NCBI GenBank assembly: GCA_002633005.1
Contig: NMRA01000377.1
Location: 254,982-318,981 of the forward strand
Source of the DNA: Phoronis australis
Taxonomy: Eukaryota > Phoronida > Phoronidae
Direction: 5' to 3'
DNA length: 64,000 bases
Shown one piece after another: positions 20,024 to 35,000 of the stretch. Position 1 is the first letter of the stretch; each line of letters opens with the position of its first letter. The translations under genes and the position numbers were made by a program. Under the pieces are notes generated by a model that worked only from the letters and a program-made list of their open reading frames with translations, was not told the origin of the DNA and made no database searches.

Positions 20024-23000
20024 CTAAAAAAGTTTAGGAAACAATGAGACAAATCAGATAACAAAAACAGAACAGAGGCCATTGAGCTGTTAAAACTGAT
20101 TTTTGAGCACTTTTCAAATGAGAGGGAAAATCAAGGGACATAACATATAAAGCAACTGAAAAATTTTCTGTGTGAGCTGATAAATAAGAATGATCACAAG
20201 TTTTGTATTTACATGCAGCATGCTAAAAAAAGAACAAATTCTAGAAGACAACTTAATAAATTAAGTTAGCCATGCAGTCAACATGATGAGCTGTCAATCA
20301 ATTTAAAAATTCCTTTCAGAGGTTTTATTGAATTTTTGAGACGTTTAAAAAAATAACTGCGGGCTTTCTGGTACATGTTGTACCGGACGTGCGCAGGCCG
20401 CGCATGTGGGCCCATTGCCTGCATTGATTACCTGGAACTATTTTGTGCTTTATTAATATATAATAGTTAAAACCGAGCTGAGGAGCTGGAATTCTGACTC
20501 AAAGGTCTAGCAGTGTGGCCCAGTGGGACTCGAACCCACGACCTCGAGTAAAGAAGGTGGGCACCTATCACACTAGGCCACACTGCCTCCTCAAACACAG
20601 ACATTTCCATGCTATTAGTCAAACAAAATAAAATAGCTTGCATGCAGTTTTCAAAAACAACACCAAAAGGTTGGTGTGCTGAAGACCTTGTGAAAACACC
20701 AACCCTATTATTGATTTAAACAACGTTTGAAAACATCAACCCTATTATTGATTTAAACAATGTTTATTCTCTAGCTCAACACTATTGTCACACCAACATT
20801 TCGTTGAGAAAAATTAAAAGAAACCACTAAACTAAGTGTTTATTAGCCATCAAACTAAGACAAAAGTGTAGGGCCCCCATTTTATTGTGGCACATTTTTT
20901 CCTCAAACAATTTCTTAAGGAGTACACCCTCCCGCTTTTCGAAGCATTGGATGTACCCCTGCCCCGTGGATTATCCTCTTTTCCCACCAGGTGGAGTAAT
21001 GCTGTTTTGTAATTTACTCATTACAAACGCAAAATAACATGAACATTTACTATTTCGACATTGGAAATCGTTTGTTGTGATTTTCAGACCTGTATACAAC
21101 AAACACAGGCCAGAAATAAACCAGCCTGTTTAGCGGGGACATGACAACATGACATGACAACGTGACAAGACAAGACAATCTATAATGTTCAGCATGCCAT
21201 CCACGCGGCTGAATACTTGCAAAAGCCATGCGTTGGAAACTTAAAACAAGTTATAGCGAGATTTACCATATATGGCTTTGCTCATTGTTGTGTTTACATT
21301 TCAATGTGAAGAATATCGTCTAATTTTGAAATACGCTGCAAAATACATCGAAGGAACTGGCCAAGAAGGAAATAAACGACAAAGCAACAGTTACTGAGGC
21401 TAGAATACTAATCTGAGTCCGTGTTGCCGAAATAGGCAATGTAAGTGTTGACTTGTCAATGATTAAGAAACAAGAGTAAAAGCTGATAAACACGGGGAAG
21501 AAATCGCCTACAACTCACACTTTCCATATTTTATTGAAGCTGTAAAACCGATGTAGAGGATGACTTAAAAACAGAAAATGAAAGATATCATTGTAACTAT
21601 TCGGTGCTATTTAGGCTAGTGGTGCGAATGACAAAATTTTTCAGAATCGATTAATCGGGAAACATTTTAGAGACTCACTTTTGAATCAGTTGCAAGTGAC
21701 ACTGAGTAATGACAACACTACTGTTAAAAGGCAATGAGACCTAAATCAAAATGCAGAGGTTACGTTTCTCCGGCAAAAAATGATGCTGCCATTCGCTACA
21801 AGGCGAAGACTTGGGTATGGCTGAGGTAACTTTGCCCTGCTTATGTGACTTTTATCAATTTTTAGCAACATTCGATTTACATGCGGTTAAGGAGACATCG
21901 CCTCATTTACACGAATTTTAAATTCTTTTAGCAAGATCACTGAATCTATTTATTCACTTTTAATTGATTTTCTTTAGCAATAATGTCGGCGACAAGTCGT
22001 CAAGTTGTAGCAATACGGATTTTGACTTATTAATAGCATGCTCCCAAAAACAATTATTCTGTATTAACATGTTACCACTAATCTACAAGGGTCTCCTACT
22101 TGTAATTGCCCTCATCACTATAACTGGCCTGGTAACATTTAGACAGGTTTACAGTAGCTAACCTGATGAAGTCAGTAATCTGACCTCTTGACTGCTGCTA
22201 TGGCAATGAAGGAAATTTTGATGCGACGGGCTACCACGTGTGTTACCATAGTTTACATACATTACTGAGAGAACACAGGCGTTAAGAACTGCGTTTAAAT
22301 TGTGAGATCGAAGATGAGTATCATTTTTTCTGTCATTGTTCAGTGCTGGAAAACCTTTGAACCTTTAAAGGAAGATTGTAGTCCTGAACAGAAGCACACT
22401 GTACCGAGATCCAATGAAAACCCTTTGGTAATGAAATTATTTGAAAATGTTTGTTGCAAGAGGATTAGCTGCATAATTGTGTTGTTATCTCTGTAGCATA
22501 TGTGTTTGTATTGACCGTGAGTCTCACCATAAAACTATGAGCTTATATTTTCAAAAGGCAGGTGGCCTATGAATACTCAGATTCATTAACAATCTGGTGT
22601 TTTTTCACAGCTGTGCAATAATGAATTTAAATGACAGTTCTTGCCAAGGGCTTTTTTCGTCAACCTACCAATAGCCTTGAGGAATCTGAGCAGGTCCCTA
22701 GCCAGCTCCCACTTGTTGTGTTCAAGGGCAGAGTCCAACAGAAGTGTAGCATGCTGGAACAGGCAACACACACAACTCAGTTCCCAAGAAAGAGGAACAA
22801 GACCAATGGTCCGATTCATGAAAAGTGGCTTTAGACCTAAGTTAGACAGTAACATTTTAATCTGAATAATCATTAAATCTTACTTGAGCAAATATACAAA
22901 GTCTGTGTGAGAATGCATTACTTCAATGACTGAGATAATTTCTAGAATTTATTTCTCGATTGTGATGACCTAATAACTTGGCTAAACATTTATTCAGCAA

Positions 23001-26000
23001 TTGTGTAAGTCTTAAGTCATTGAAATGGATCCTACCATCCTTCTACACTGATACACAAACTGCTACAGTACAAGACAAAGTAATCAGACAAAACTGTTCC
23101 GTGGTCACGACGGATAAATTTGTTAAAAGCAGAAGTGACTGGAAATAATCATTTGGGCGACAAAATTCTAATTACAGAATGACTCGGTCACCTGAATGAC
23201 TTTCCTGCTAATTCCCCTTCATTCTAAGTCATCAGGGAAGATTACTCTGACGACGAATTCAGCTTCTAGCCAGATGTCATGATGGGGAATTCTGGGTCAT
23301 TTTGTCTGAATACTTTTGGCTAGTACTGTACCTACCGGGATTTACTAAATCACATTTGCAAACAAACGTTTCATCATAATAACATCGTAAGCACATCGGA
23401 ATTAAATGCCAAGACAGGATTAAAATGAATGCTTTTTAGAGAAAGCCAGAAAATTTTAGATATTATTTTTGCTATAAATATGATACTACCTGGAAGCAAC
23501 CTTGCCAATGTTATATGGTTTGTATAATATTTATGTTTTAATATTTTGGACCACATTCTTCAGTGAGTCAATGCACTTATGTTTACTCATTGAAATGTTA
23601 TTTATAGTCAGGTTGGAGAATGAGATGAACAATTCTATTTACAGACAGTAATGCTACAGTATTTATTGTTTATATTCTTGACGAAATAAATAACATAGGT
23701 TGAATTGCAAATAAACTGGAACCAAGAAATTAACATTGAAATACATCAAAGATAAAGCAAGGCGAAGGTAAATGACAAATTCTCACACTTCTCGCAAATT
23801 TGTTCGCCCACACAACAGTTAAAGAATGCTCATACCACAGGCACATGAATCTTCTAATGACTCATAACCACGTAAGAAGCAATTATTACCATGAGTGTTG
23901 GTGCCTGTGGTAGAATACAAGGAATAGATATCTTCAAGGGCCTGTGGTTTGTACTAAGAAGCTGAACACTAACATACAACCCCAGGTTACTCACCTGTCT
24001 GCTGACCATTGGCTTCTCTAGGTTTTGGAGGATGATTAAATATGATGCAGCAGTCTCCAGCTCACTTGAGAGGAGACATTCCTGAGAAGATAGAAACCAA
24101 GATGTACGTTAATAAATTAAATCTCTATACAGCATCCTCTTTTAGAAAACAAATAAAATTAAAGCCTCCTACAGCGCCATCTTTGGAACACAATTATAAT
24201 AAATTAAAGTCCCATAAAGGATCACCTTGTATGAAAACCACTTTGAGTGGATAATTTGTTGGGGTGGAACTTTTTATTTTTTTTTGATACAGCCAGTCAG
24301 CGTTCCTAGTTACAAATATTAACACCATGGACAGAATGGACTTCACTATAAATTGTTTCAACCCACAGATAACTTGAATTATTCAAATTAAGTCATGGGA
24401 CTGAAAACATCAAGGCATCATTTTTGAGCACACAATACCTTCCTGTAATCATCAACGATTTTTTAACTTATGGTTTCAAAGTCTAAAACGAGTATTACTT
24501 TAACAAGATATTTTCAGACAGTTCTTAGAAATGAGTGAAAGAAAGTTACCTAACAATGAAATAAGTTAATTTATCGAAGGACACGCACCTAAATTTTCAG
24601 CCAACAGATGGCGATGATGAAAGATACCCCACAATGTCAACTGTAAAAAGGTAAAATTTTAAAAACCCTAAACTCTTTAACTGAAAAATGATGATATGAA
24701 ACTGGTAAGAGGGCATAGTGGCAGTCTCAGTGTTATTCCAGACATACACAGTGTTAAGCAGCAGAGTGACTCGGTCTACATGTACATGCAAGTAAGTCAT
24801 GATACAATTTACCAACCTCAAACAGATCTTTAGGGTTACCCACAGTTGTGAAGAGGTAATGCCAGAGGGCGATCTCAGTCTTCCTGGCACAGTGAACAAT
24901 GGTTTGGAGATATTCTGGGAACTCTCGTATGAAGGCCACCACTCTAGGCAGCAGAGGATCTGGCAAACAGATAGACATCAGGTGAGACAATACTTACTGG
25001 TGATTACACAAAATCCAAACAAGACTCGAACAGGGTGTTACATTTTCACATGGGAAAAAACTACTCATTGCAATTACGGAATACTTTCTATTGCTGAACA
25101 TGTTGCTATCCTTTGTCAGCAAAAGGATTGAAACGAGTAACACAGGCTGATGAAGTATCACTACTGCTTATAGCTGAGGATATGCCTGAGATACATAGAG
25201 AAATAAATGAGAATTGGAACACTTCACTCCTGCAGAAGGCTACTTCAGATTATTGTAATTTTTGTAGCAAGGATTCCCTCACAAGTGCAGATGGTTGGAA
25301 GCTGACATGTAGTGACATCTATTGTGTGACACACACACACACAAAGTAGCTTTAAATTGAGAAGCTGGATTTATGAATCCTCACTCCGAAGTCATATTGT
25401 GAATCATATTTTAGTCTTTGATAACACTGACAACATGATTTTTTAAATTTTATTTCCTTTTAGAACTCTTAATTACCAGTGATCTTGATCAGTTCCACCA
25501 AACATTTAGATTTTTAAACAATATATTGAGAATTTCTTTTTTTTAACATTAATCAACAAGAAAAATTAACGAAGCAGGGAAAAATTGGAAATACCACCGA
25601 GAGGTATCGAGGAAGAACACAGAACATTAACCTATAACTGAGACTCATAAAGACTACTGTGATGATATTCTTCATACCTGGGATTGGGTCCTTAGACGTG
25701 GCCTCCAACTCAAGCACTTCATGTAGCAACAGTTCAAGAACGTGAGCAAAGTACGGCAGATCTGTGCAACATTTGGCAATCTCAAGGGCATTGAAACCCA
25801 GGCTGTAAACAAAATGTATCATGACGGAGAAAACAAAAATAATGATGACAGAGCTGGGGACTGTTTCTCAAATGGAACAATGGCTTCTGTCTTCAGCCCA
25901 AACTCAGAAATATGACTACGAAAAGCCAAAAGTATTTTGCATTTCTCGAAACATTCTGTCTGACGTCTAATTGACCAGAATTGATTTCAGTCTTTTGACT

Positions 26001-29000
26001 TCTAGTTGTAGATTTTCTGACTTTTAGTCTTAACCTGTTTTCCTAGACTGATGTTTAGCTGAAAGTCAGAAGACAAAAGCCATTAGACTCTTCGAGAATC
26101 AGGCTCCTGAGCTGTGTTTTGCAGACAACCCCCGCCCCTCCCAAACATTAATCAGCACTTGGGAGAGCTTATGGTATAGAAACTGAGAATTCTATCTCAA
26201 AATTCATAAAATTCAATTTCACAATTCAATATTCACGCCTCACCAACCAATCACTTCAGAGGTCGCCATCTTGCTTAGTTACACGTGAGTGACATCATCA
26301 CAAAACACTCGCCTTTCGAATGACTTTGTGTGCTTGTGCTTTTCTCTTGCATTACATGCTCCTTGGTTTGGTTGTAAGCATGAACACAGTTAGTTGAGTC
26401 CACAGCATCAAAAAAGTTATCAGCAAAGTTTAATTGGTTCTTATAGTTAGGTTACACAATATGTGTGAATTTCTGTCATTCTTTAAGACAGTACACTTGG
26501 ATATCATTTTTGAAGTATTTAGTCTGAATAGCTGCTATGATTTCCCTAGGACTCTAAATTTCAGCCACAGGCAGATTATAGACATGGTAACAAATAGAAA
26601 TTCATAGTCTTAGAATCGAGTCAAACATACTTTCTTCGAAGAAGTTGTCTAAGAACGTGGTTCAGATATACTTGACCCTGCAAAGAAACAAAGAGAAATT
26701 AATATCAACAGTAGTATGACCATCTTTATCAAGTCATTAGGATAGTTTTCTCACCCAGAAGTGTAGTCACTGTTAGAGCACACCATTTCAGCTTCAAGAA
26801 GAATTCATCATCAATAATATTGCAGTGTTTTCTCGCAGCAATGGCGTTACTTGGAAGGATAAATCAATTAGTAAAGAACAATAATCGTTAGGAATCATCA
26901 ATTTTCAATGATACTGAATCTTTATTACATCATCAAAAACCTAAAGCCTATCTATTCCAAAGAATATTTCTATTAAACTAGTGTGTTCAAGTCATAACTG
27001 CCCAGCTAATGCCAAACAGTCTGAATCCTGCACTTGAGTGCTTCCTCAGAGACTAATCTCAAAGAGGTAAGAATAGTCACTTATGAGGATCCTGCATTTT
27101 GAGAACCAGTTTTCTCCATAGGATAACGGGCATAAAACTGGTTCTCAAAATCCAGGGACCTGTAAGTAACTATTGCCCAACATGAGGATTGCTTTAATTC
27201 ACAATACAAAGAAATGGGTCAAGACCAATTTCTCACCGAGACGATTCTATAACAATCATGCACCACGGTTATCTGTATTTTAGATGTCAATATCAGATAT
27301 GTCAAATCCACACGAATGAATATCATTTAGACACTTATGCATGCTAAATCTCCTTACCGTTCTCTCTAATATACAGAATGGGAGTGACTCCCCCTTACTA
27401 GCTGATGGGGTCACAGTCTCGTAACTAAGCACATCGCTAGCAGCACCGAGTATCACAGCATCTTCAAACAACACAGCTGCGAAGAAAACATTGATGTGAA
27501 GACAAAAATTTGACCAAGCCATCAATCAAGAGCTCACAGATGCCTCAAGTAAGATTAAACATGATACGTAGACCGTTTTTTTTTAAATAATGTATTACCT
27601 TTAGCTAAATGTGGAGCATCCAAATGAAGCTCGCTCAATTGATTTTGACTATTCGTAAGTTCAAATCACTAACTGGGTACCCGCAATAAGACCCCCAAAA
27701 TTATTTCAGGTATCCAATTTGAAATTCTGTACAGCTTCCAAATGAACCCATGAATAAGGTTCAATTTAAAATAAATTTTTCACGAACCATGAAGTTCATT
27801 GGGCAAGTTGCAAGCTTCCGTCTCTGTAGACGAAAGTCTTCCAACTTGCCCTAGATACGATGCCAGGCCATTGCAGATTACTCCCCAGCCATAACTTTTT
27901 CAATTAATTTTTAGTCGGCAAAACTAGGTTAGTGTATGATATATGTGGAGAACTATTGAATTTATTCATACAGTTGAGAGTCAACTGAAGGTCAGACTTA
28001 CCTAATGGATAAATATTAACAGCAAAAGGGAGCATAATCCTCTTGGACATAAATGCGTGCCTGCGGTCCTCGTCACGAGGGAACAATGGCAGCCATACTT
28101 TCATTCCGTGTTCACCACAGCCAAGCCACAGCGCCTCCATGAGGTGTACCTTACCAAAATGGGGGCGAGCTGTCGACCACATGTTCTCCACGGATGAGGC
28201 AACAACCACTGGAGAGATGAAGGGCAACTGAAAACGATAATTTACAACTTGAAATGTTTATTTCTCAGAACAAATGTTTAGAAAATTAATTTAAAACAAA
28301 CATTAATTAGCTAAAGTGTAGAATTGATTTAAAATTTTGGTTATAAAAATAAATATTTGGAATGTGGAGAAAACATGAAAAACATTTTTAATACACCTGT
28401 CCTTGATTGAATTATTCGTTTTCATGAAGGTGAAAATACAATGCAAGACTGATTTACTTTTCAAAGTGTTCGAAACCCATGTTGTTAAACACAGGAAGAA
28501 CAATAAACTGTGAATCCAGTACTTGTAAATACTCGATAGGATGAGAGTGGTGCCATTCTATATTACGATGGGCCTAACACAAACGCAAATGTTGTACTAA
28601 GCATTGAATGTAAGAAATGTAGAAATTTGGAGACAAAAATGATTTTGAAATGAAGAAAGTGAGAGCAAAGATTTTCAGAAAATTCTGTGGAAAATCATAT
28701 CAAATAGAAAATAAACACAGAGGTTTAGCACTTCAAGTGGATAAAGAAGAAACTTTCAGAAAGACATGACACTGAAATTATGAAATATGAAATCATAGAC
28801 AACAGACTGTTGAGATGCAAAAAATGAAGAAAATACAAAACTTCTGTAACAATTTTTAATTTTGTTTTATAGTTAAATGAGAAATCTAAAAATGTCAAAG
28901 ATACAAAGTAACCAAATGAAAATCAATTTGCCAACTCACAGGATGGTATTTGCCATCCTCAACCTGTATCTGTGGCCCTGACTTATCTCGCTGGAACATG

Positions 29001-32000
29001 AGTAGTTTACCCGCAACGTTCATCATAATACTTTCGGCTTCTTTGGTTTGTTGTTGGATTTTGATGGAGGCTGAAATCAAATCCAGTTTAAACTCATTCT
29101 AGTGAACACATTCGTGGAAAGTGTTCAGAGTGCAGATTGTACATCAAATTAGAAGAACAGACCAATCGGAGCAACGACAATTGATCACATGGAACTTGGG
29201 AATCTCATTACCCTCTAGCTGACGAGTTAACAAACCATTTACAAATGCTGTGCACTTCCGACTGGGACTTGAAAGCTCACTACCTGTCTTTGAAACCCGT
29301 TCTTAATCAACTACGATCATAACACAAGCCAACGCCAGTGGTTTAGCAAGCCACTTTGTACAAAGAACTACCTGAGGAGCTTTCGAAAAAATGCAAACAG
29401 TAATGTAATGAGTACGGGCGCTTCTTAGGATTCAAAATGACTTGAAGCAAAACCAATTACGTCAGCGGTAGGCCTTCAGTGATGCGTATTGAGTGCAAGT
29501 TAGCAAATAACAATACTTAATAACAATAACAGCATCTGTAAGAACACAATTTGTATGCAAGAACTGATCTGGCATGTACAGCAAAGTGAATAACAGACAA
29601 CATTACTTTTGACCCACACCTGAACTTTAGAGCTTCTTCCATATCTCATAACACATCTTCAAGGACTGTCAAGCTAAGGCAATGTTCAAGCTCTACAACA
29701 ATGGGCCAATGTTTTCTGTGGTAGGCTATGACATCTTGCCCACGAATTTTGTAAACTATCTGTCTCAACAATCCACTAGTGTTCATAGCAACTTATGCAT
29801 ACTCAGGTAAGAGGAAATTAATGGCCGTTAATACACAAGAACACTTCAAACTTTTGTTTCAAACAACACAACGAGTTTATTTTTTGGATCTTTTGAATTT
29901 TACCAAGCATGCAGACATAGAAACGTCACTTTGAAATGATTGCCAAACAATCCAAGCATCACAGTGCATCTGTTTCCAAGCAGTCAACTCATTGGACAGG
30001 TGGCGCCACTTACCTGTTTCTGTCCTGAGTGATGTAAGAGTGATGGCTGTCACACAGGCTGGGTGGGGTATGTAGCTGCCCACAGACACCTCTTGTATTC
30101 TGGTCAACTCCACTGATGGGTCTGTGGACACACAAATGCACCATCTTACATATTATCCCGACTATTCTACGGATCTGTTCACAGTGGTATTTAAACCATT
30201 TTAGGACAAACATTTTGAGAAACGTTCTAAAATCTGTAATACAACAGCAAAGTTGAAATGATTTAGACTTAAAATCATTTAAAATGTAAAATGTATTAAA
30301 AGTAGCAAGTTCAGATAGAATGTTCTAATTAAAATGAAAACGTTTTAATTTGTCGAGAGAAACCCACTGTTATAGCTGAAACACTTTAACAAGTTGCACA
30401 TTAGCATTTTCTAACAAAACTAAAACAGTGCTCAGATAAATGTACCAAATGTTGTCACATCACAGAAATACAAGCACTAAATTGTGTTTCGAGCAACATG
30501 CCAGCTGCCTCTCAACTCCGTCAAAACATTTTAGCGATATCAAGTTTGTCACATGAACAGAACAAATTTTTAAGCAAAAAGGCTTTAGCTAAAATTAAAA
30601 CGTTTTATCTAAAACATTTAGATTTTTATACTCATGTGAATCTGACTTATGACTCGAGATTTGGAACACAATAAGCAGACTAATGATATATTAATTAAAG
30701 TTCAACGAACTGCAGCTTAACTTACTCATTTTATTTGTGGCATTTTTGGCTTAATTTTCCCAATTCCTGTAAAGCTGCACTGCGTGCAGTTATGAAAATT
30801 CCCAGTAATGGACACTTGACATAGCAAGCAGCCAAAAAGAATTCTTAAATTATAACAGCGCCGTCACTTACTAGGAGATGTATTTCTCCTGACGATGGTG
30901 AACATCATTATGTGACTATCGGCGCACAGAAGGATCAATATATCACGGAACGTGTTGAGCAACAAAATTTGTGAAGGTACTTTGATGATCTGGCTAAAGG
31001 CGTTATCCAACTTGCTATTCCTTGGGTAAAACCGTATCTGACAATAAAGATGAAACAATTAAATTCATAATTTATATAAATAAAAGTGAAATATGTCCTT
31101 AATCACAACACACAACACCAATCTTAATCAATCCAAATAGAAACTTCTAAGTGCAGCCATAGTTCACTTATTCAATTTATTTAATGTTTAAACTTCTTTA
31201 AAAGACTGGGTGACTACTTCAGTGAATACACTGATTTTCAAGTGGGTCCAGTCGGAAATAATTACATGAAGTAAAATATAGAGTTATGCACAATTAATGG
31301 GCACATTTTAATGGGTATGACATCATCAGAGATGTGTGAGGATGTAACAATTCCACGGTTTATTACAAGAAAGGCCGTCTTAGGCAAAAGTCTGCGATTT
31401 CACCTTATCCTCCCAACAACCAGAGGACCATATTTCCAACTGAAGCCTTCCATCACTTTTCACGAGATGACCCACAAGTGGTGTTATGAGCTTAAAGCTA
31501 GTTAGAAAGCTTGGTTTACAGGTAACGAATAATAAGGGTGGGGTAAAAGGGAGAGACATGGAAGGAAGGGAGGAAGGGAGAAGAGAGACGGAGAGTGAGG
31601 GTCAGTATGTGAGAAGGATGAAGGATGGAGATGGGGGGGGGGGAGAGGTAGTTTGAGGTAGAGGGGAAGAATGAATGGTGAGATGGAGAGAAAAGTAATG
31701 AAGAGATGAAGGAAAGATGGAGATGGAGAAAAAGACGGGGGACTTAGAGGAGAGAAAGGGAAGGTAGGGAAGGGATGAGGGAAAAGTGACACAGGATGTC
31801 CTTAAACATCTTTTTTGTACAGCAACAAGACATACACAAACCTCATCTCGTTGATCTAGTAAGTTATAGCACGACAGACAAATGAAGTCCCTCCACCATG
31901 TCAGTCCGCCCGACACCACCATGTCCTTCTCTTGAGTCTCGTTACCAAATAATTTCCACTTCCTACTGAAGAGGGCGTAGTGCGCCAGTCCTGTGCGACC

Positions 32001-35000
32001 AGCTATTGCAAAGCAGTGCCCGGCCTTGTCAATGGAAGCGTACTGCAAAGGGAGATAAAAAACAAATAAAAGCTACTTGTCGTGGAGCAGTATAAACAAT
32101 CATCAAAAAGAAGTGGGACAAACACCAGGCTTAATACACGTGATTAGATGATAATACCTGTCATACAAGGAAAGCTACCTACAGGTCTGGAAAATAATTC
32201 CCAAACTCTCAACAATCCAGTAAGCATCTAAAATTATATAAGCTGAAAATACAAGAAAACCAATCAGTAAGACCTCAGTGAAGTCTAAACCCATTAACTC
32301 CATTATGAGTCATTAATTACAACTCAGCTGAATTACTCACCAATCAGAACCACCATAACTATTACAAATCCAGAGCAAACCATATCCAAACTAACCTAGC
32401 CAGACAATAGGAGAGAACAAAGTGCACAGCTCACCCTAATCGGCCAATTAGAAGCGAGATAATTTTCAGGTATGCTGATGACTGTCCACTGTTTATTGCC
32501 CAGGAGGTCACTGCTCATGTGCTGTGAACTACTTGACTTCCTGATCTTTTGCTTGACAGGACTGTGGCCGGCTGCCACAGAGTCACTACTCGTCTGTTTG
32601 GCACAGTCGCCGGTGTTGAGGTAGACTCGGTCCTCACCGTGTAGGAACAGATGCTCATGATTGCTCTGAAATAACATGGTATTAAACTTGACTAGTACGT
32701 GGTCAAAGCATTGGTCCAAAGCCCTTACATCGGACTTAACATTGTCAACTACACATTGTATTGCTACACAATTCAGCGATTTAGAAACCTAATTCAAGAA
32801 AATTTACCCAATGCATTCGAAGTCGGACACGCCATTAATTAGGTCAAGCCAAAATCGGAAGGCTCAACTTGCATGAAATCAAGTTAGATATAGTGAATCT
32901 TGTTAAAGCAATCAATTCAATGAAACCCAGAACATCCATAATTTTGTCAGTGTAATTAGGAAACCTCGCTGAGATAAACAAACAAAAACAAAGAGTTCCA
33001 CCCTAGACGTGGCTTTTAGACATTGCAAGAACGTGAATGTAATTCAGCATCAACAATCATATGAAACAAAAAATTTGCTTTCTAACTGCTGCATTACATG
33101 ACAGTACAACATCAAGCCAAGAAAGTCAAAAAAGTCTGAATTGTACAAGTGGCACAAGAAGTGCATATGACACATCTCAAGATGAAATGTTAAAAGCAAT
33201 AATTGAAACTATGAGTGAGCAATTCCCAAGACTAAACTGGTATCCTTGCTCTACATTGATATAGTGAAATCAGCAGCTATAAAGCCACGTTTTCTCATAA
33301 AAAACAAAATAATAATTTTGATTTAGACTTGTGGTCTCAAATTGCTCTTTAGTTTGATTTGAGGTGATTTCAGAGCTTTGGGGAAACTGACAATTCTTTA
33401 TTACTTGAAACAGGCTTTGCAAGTTGACCTGTCACAGTATATACTTTAAAACGCCAAACATGGTCTGAAGGAATAATGAACAGCAAGTTCTTTGAAAGTT
33501 GAGACCAATTTCATAGCATTACGTCGTCTAAATCAAAAGTTTGCTTCTTGGATGGAAAGTGACAATTATAACCACGAATACAACATTTATATCCAGTTTT
33601 CCATAATTGTAGAATGATTAATTATGTAAAGCTCGTGCAAATATGCAGAATAATGGACTCTACCTCCTCCATGAGGTCAAAACACTCACCATACAAGGAT
33701 TGACAGCTAATGCCGACTTTACAAAGGACATCTGAAGCACGTCGCACAAATTATGACTAGCTTCTCCACTCGCATTACTGTCTGCGGTACTCGTATCTCC
33801 ATTTGAGGTTTCAGCTTCGGTGACTTGCGGAGCGATCCACAGGTGGTAGCCCTCGGCACCCCACTCCATGGAGCCGATGTTGAGAGCACTGCAGGGAACC
33901 TCTTGTAGGAAGCTGAAGTTTGAACGCAGATTATGAGAAACACTTAATAATAAATCATCAGAGTTATCAGACGCTTTTTCCAGCCTCAAACTCGGAACAT
34001 AGAGCACACAGAGTGCTGATATTCACATGTGATATAGCTGTCTTGGACAGGTTGAACTCTGGTGAATTTTTTTAATTAATGACATGTCCTCCGCATGTTA
34101 TGTGTCCGATTTCAAATTTCTGTCACAATCACTGTGTGCACGCAGCGACACTTGAAGAACCTAAATATTGTGAATATCAGACGTGATGACATGTGAAGCT
34201 GGATGACTAGCTAGTAACATGGGTTTGGAAAGTTGTGAAACATTAAGCCAGGAGCACAGCCACACAAGCACAGCCCCATCACAGCCATTCGTCACAACCA
34301 ATTCTCTCTCAATGCACATGGTTTTCACTCAAGCAGAGTGGACATCTGTCAATAATTTACAGATTATCGGTAACATTCAGTTATTTGTCATACTAATGTT
34401 AAAAACTTTTAAATAACTGCAATCACAAAGAAATCCATTGTAAAATACGATGTTTAGCTTTATTAACAAAAGTGATTTCCTTTGTGGTTACAGTTACTTT
34501 AAAATTTCTACTTTTTACAGGTTGTCAAAATGGACAATAGGTGACACTACCAACAGACAGTAACCTGTTCCACCACACTAGTTATAGAAAAGTGTGATTG
34601 TGTATGCTTTGGAGGTCGCAAAAAGTGAAACTTCAAATTAAGATTAAAAACAAGCCTTAAGTCGATGAAATAGCTCAAAACACAACACGTGAGCACCACC
34701 CTGGATACTGAAGACAAGAAATCTATTGACTAATTTATACAGTCTAATATCCAACTCCGATTCCAATTAGGTTTCACTCAAGCGCTCACAGAGCAACTCC
34801 TTTTCACCAACAACAGGTCACACTACAAGTAAGTTGGACATTATGAACATAGAACTCCGTGCGAACTATCGTAGGTAACTACGATGAATAAATGCTTCTG
34901 ACTTGGCTCATTGAATCAATGGTTTATTGTTTTGACAAAAGCACGTACCCAGCATCAATTCCGAGGGAACAAAAAAGAAGAGAGCCGAAGACACTCCACA

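Larger units (their letters stand above)
20024..22668. other. RIC1 intron between exons 22 and 23
   Basis: Holds the SINE at 20515-20583, the tandem pair at 20690-20768 and a GACATGACAA-type simple repeat at about 21137-21178. No other feature was seen; the short frames around 21964-22500 show no conservation or splice structure I could support. Confidence 0.5.

Noticed and set aside
20515-20583. Functional tRNA gene with a TAC anticodon on the minus strand.
   Set aside because: The T arm and acceptor pair, but the D arm is poor, the variable region is too short and the anticodon loop is atypical. SINE-like sequence follows.
27801-27851. MicroRNA precursor.
   Set aside because: The hairpin is only about 51 nt with an internal mismatch; too short for a typical animal pre-miRNA and no other support.
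31502-31792. Pro/Ser-rich minus-strand frame.
   Set aside because: Low-complexity polypyrimidine sequence inside a RIC1 intron.
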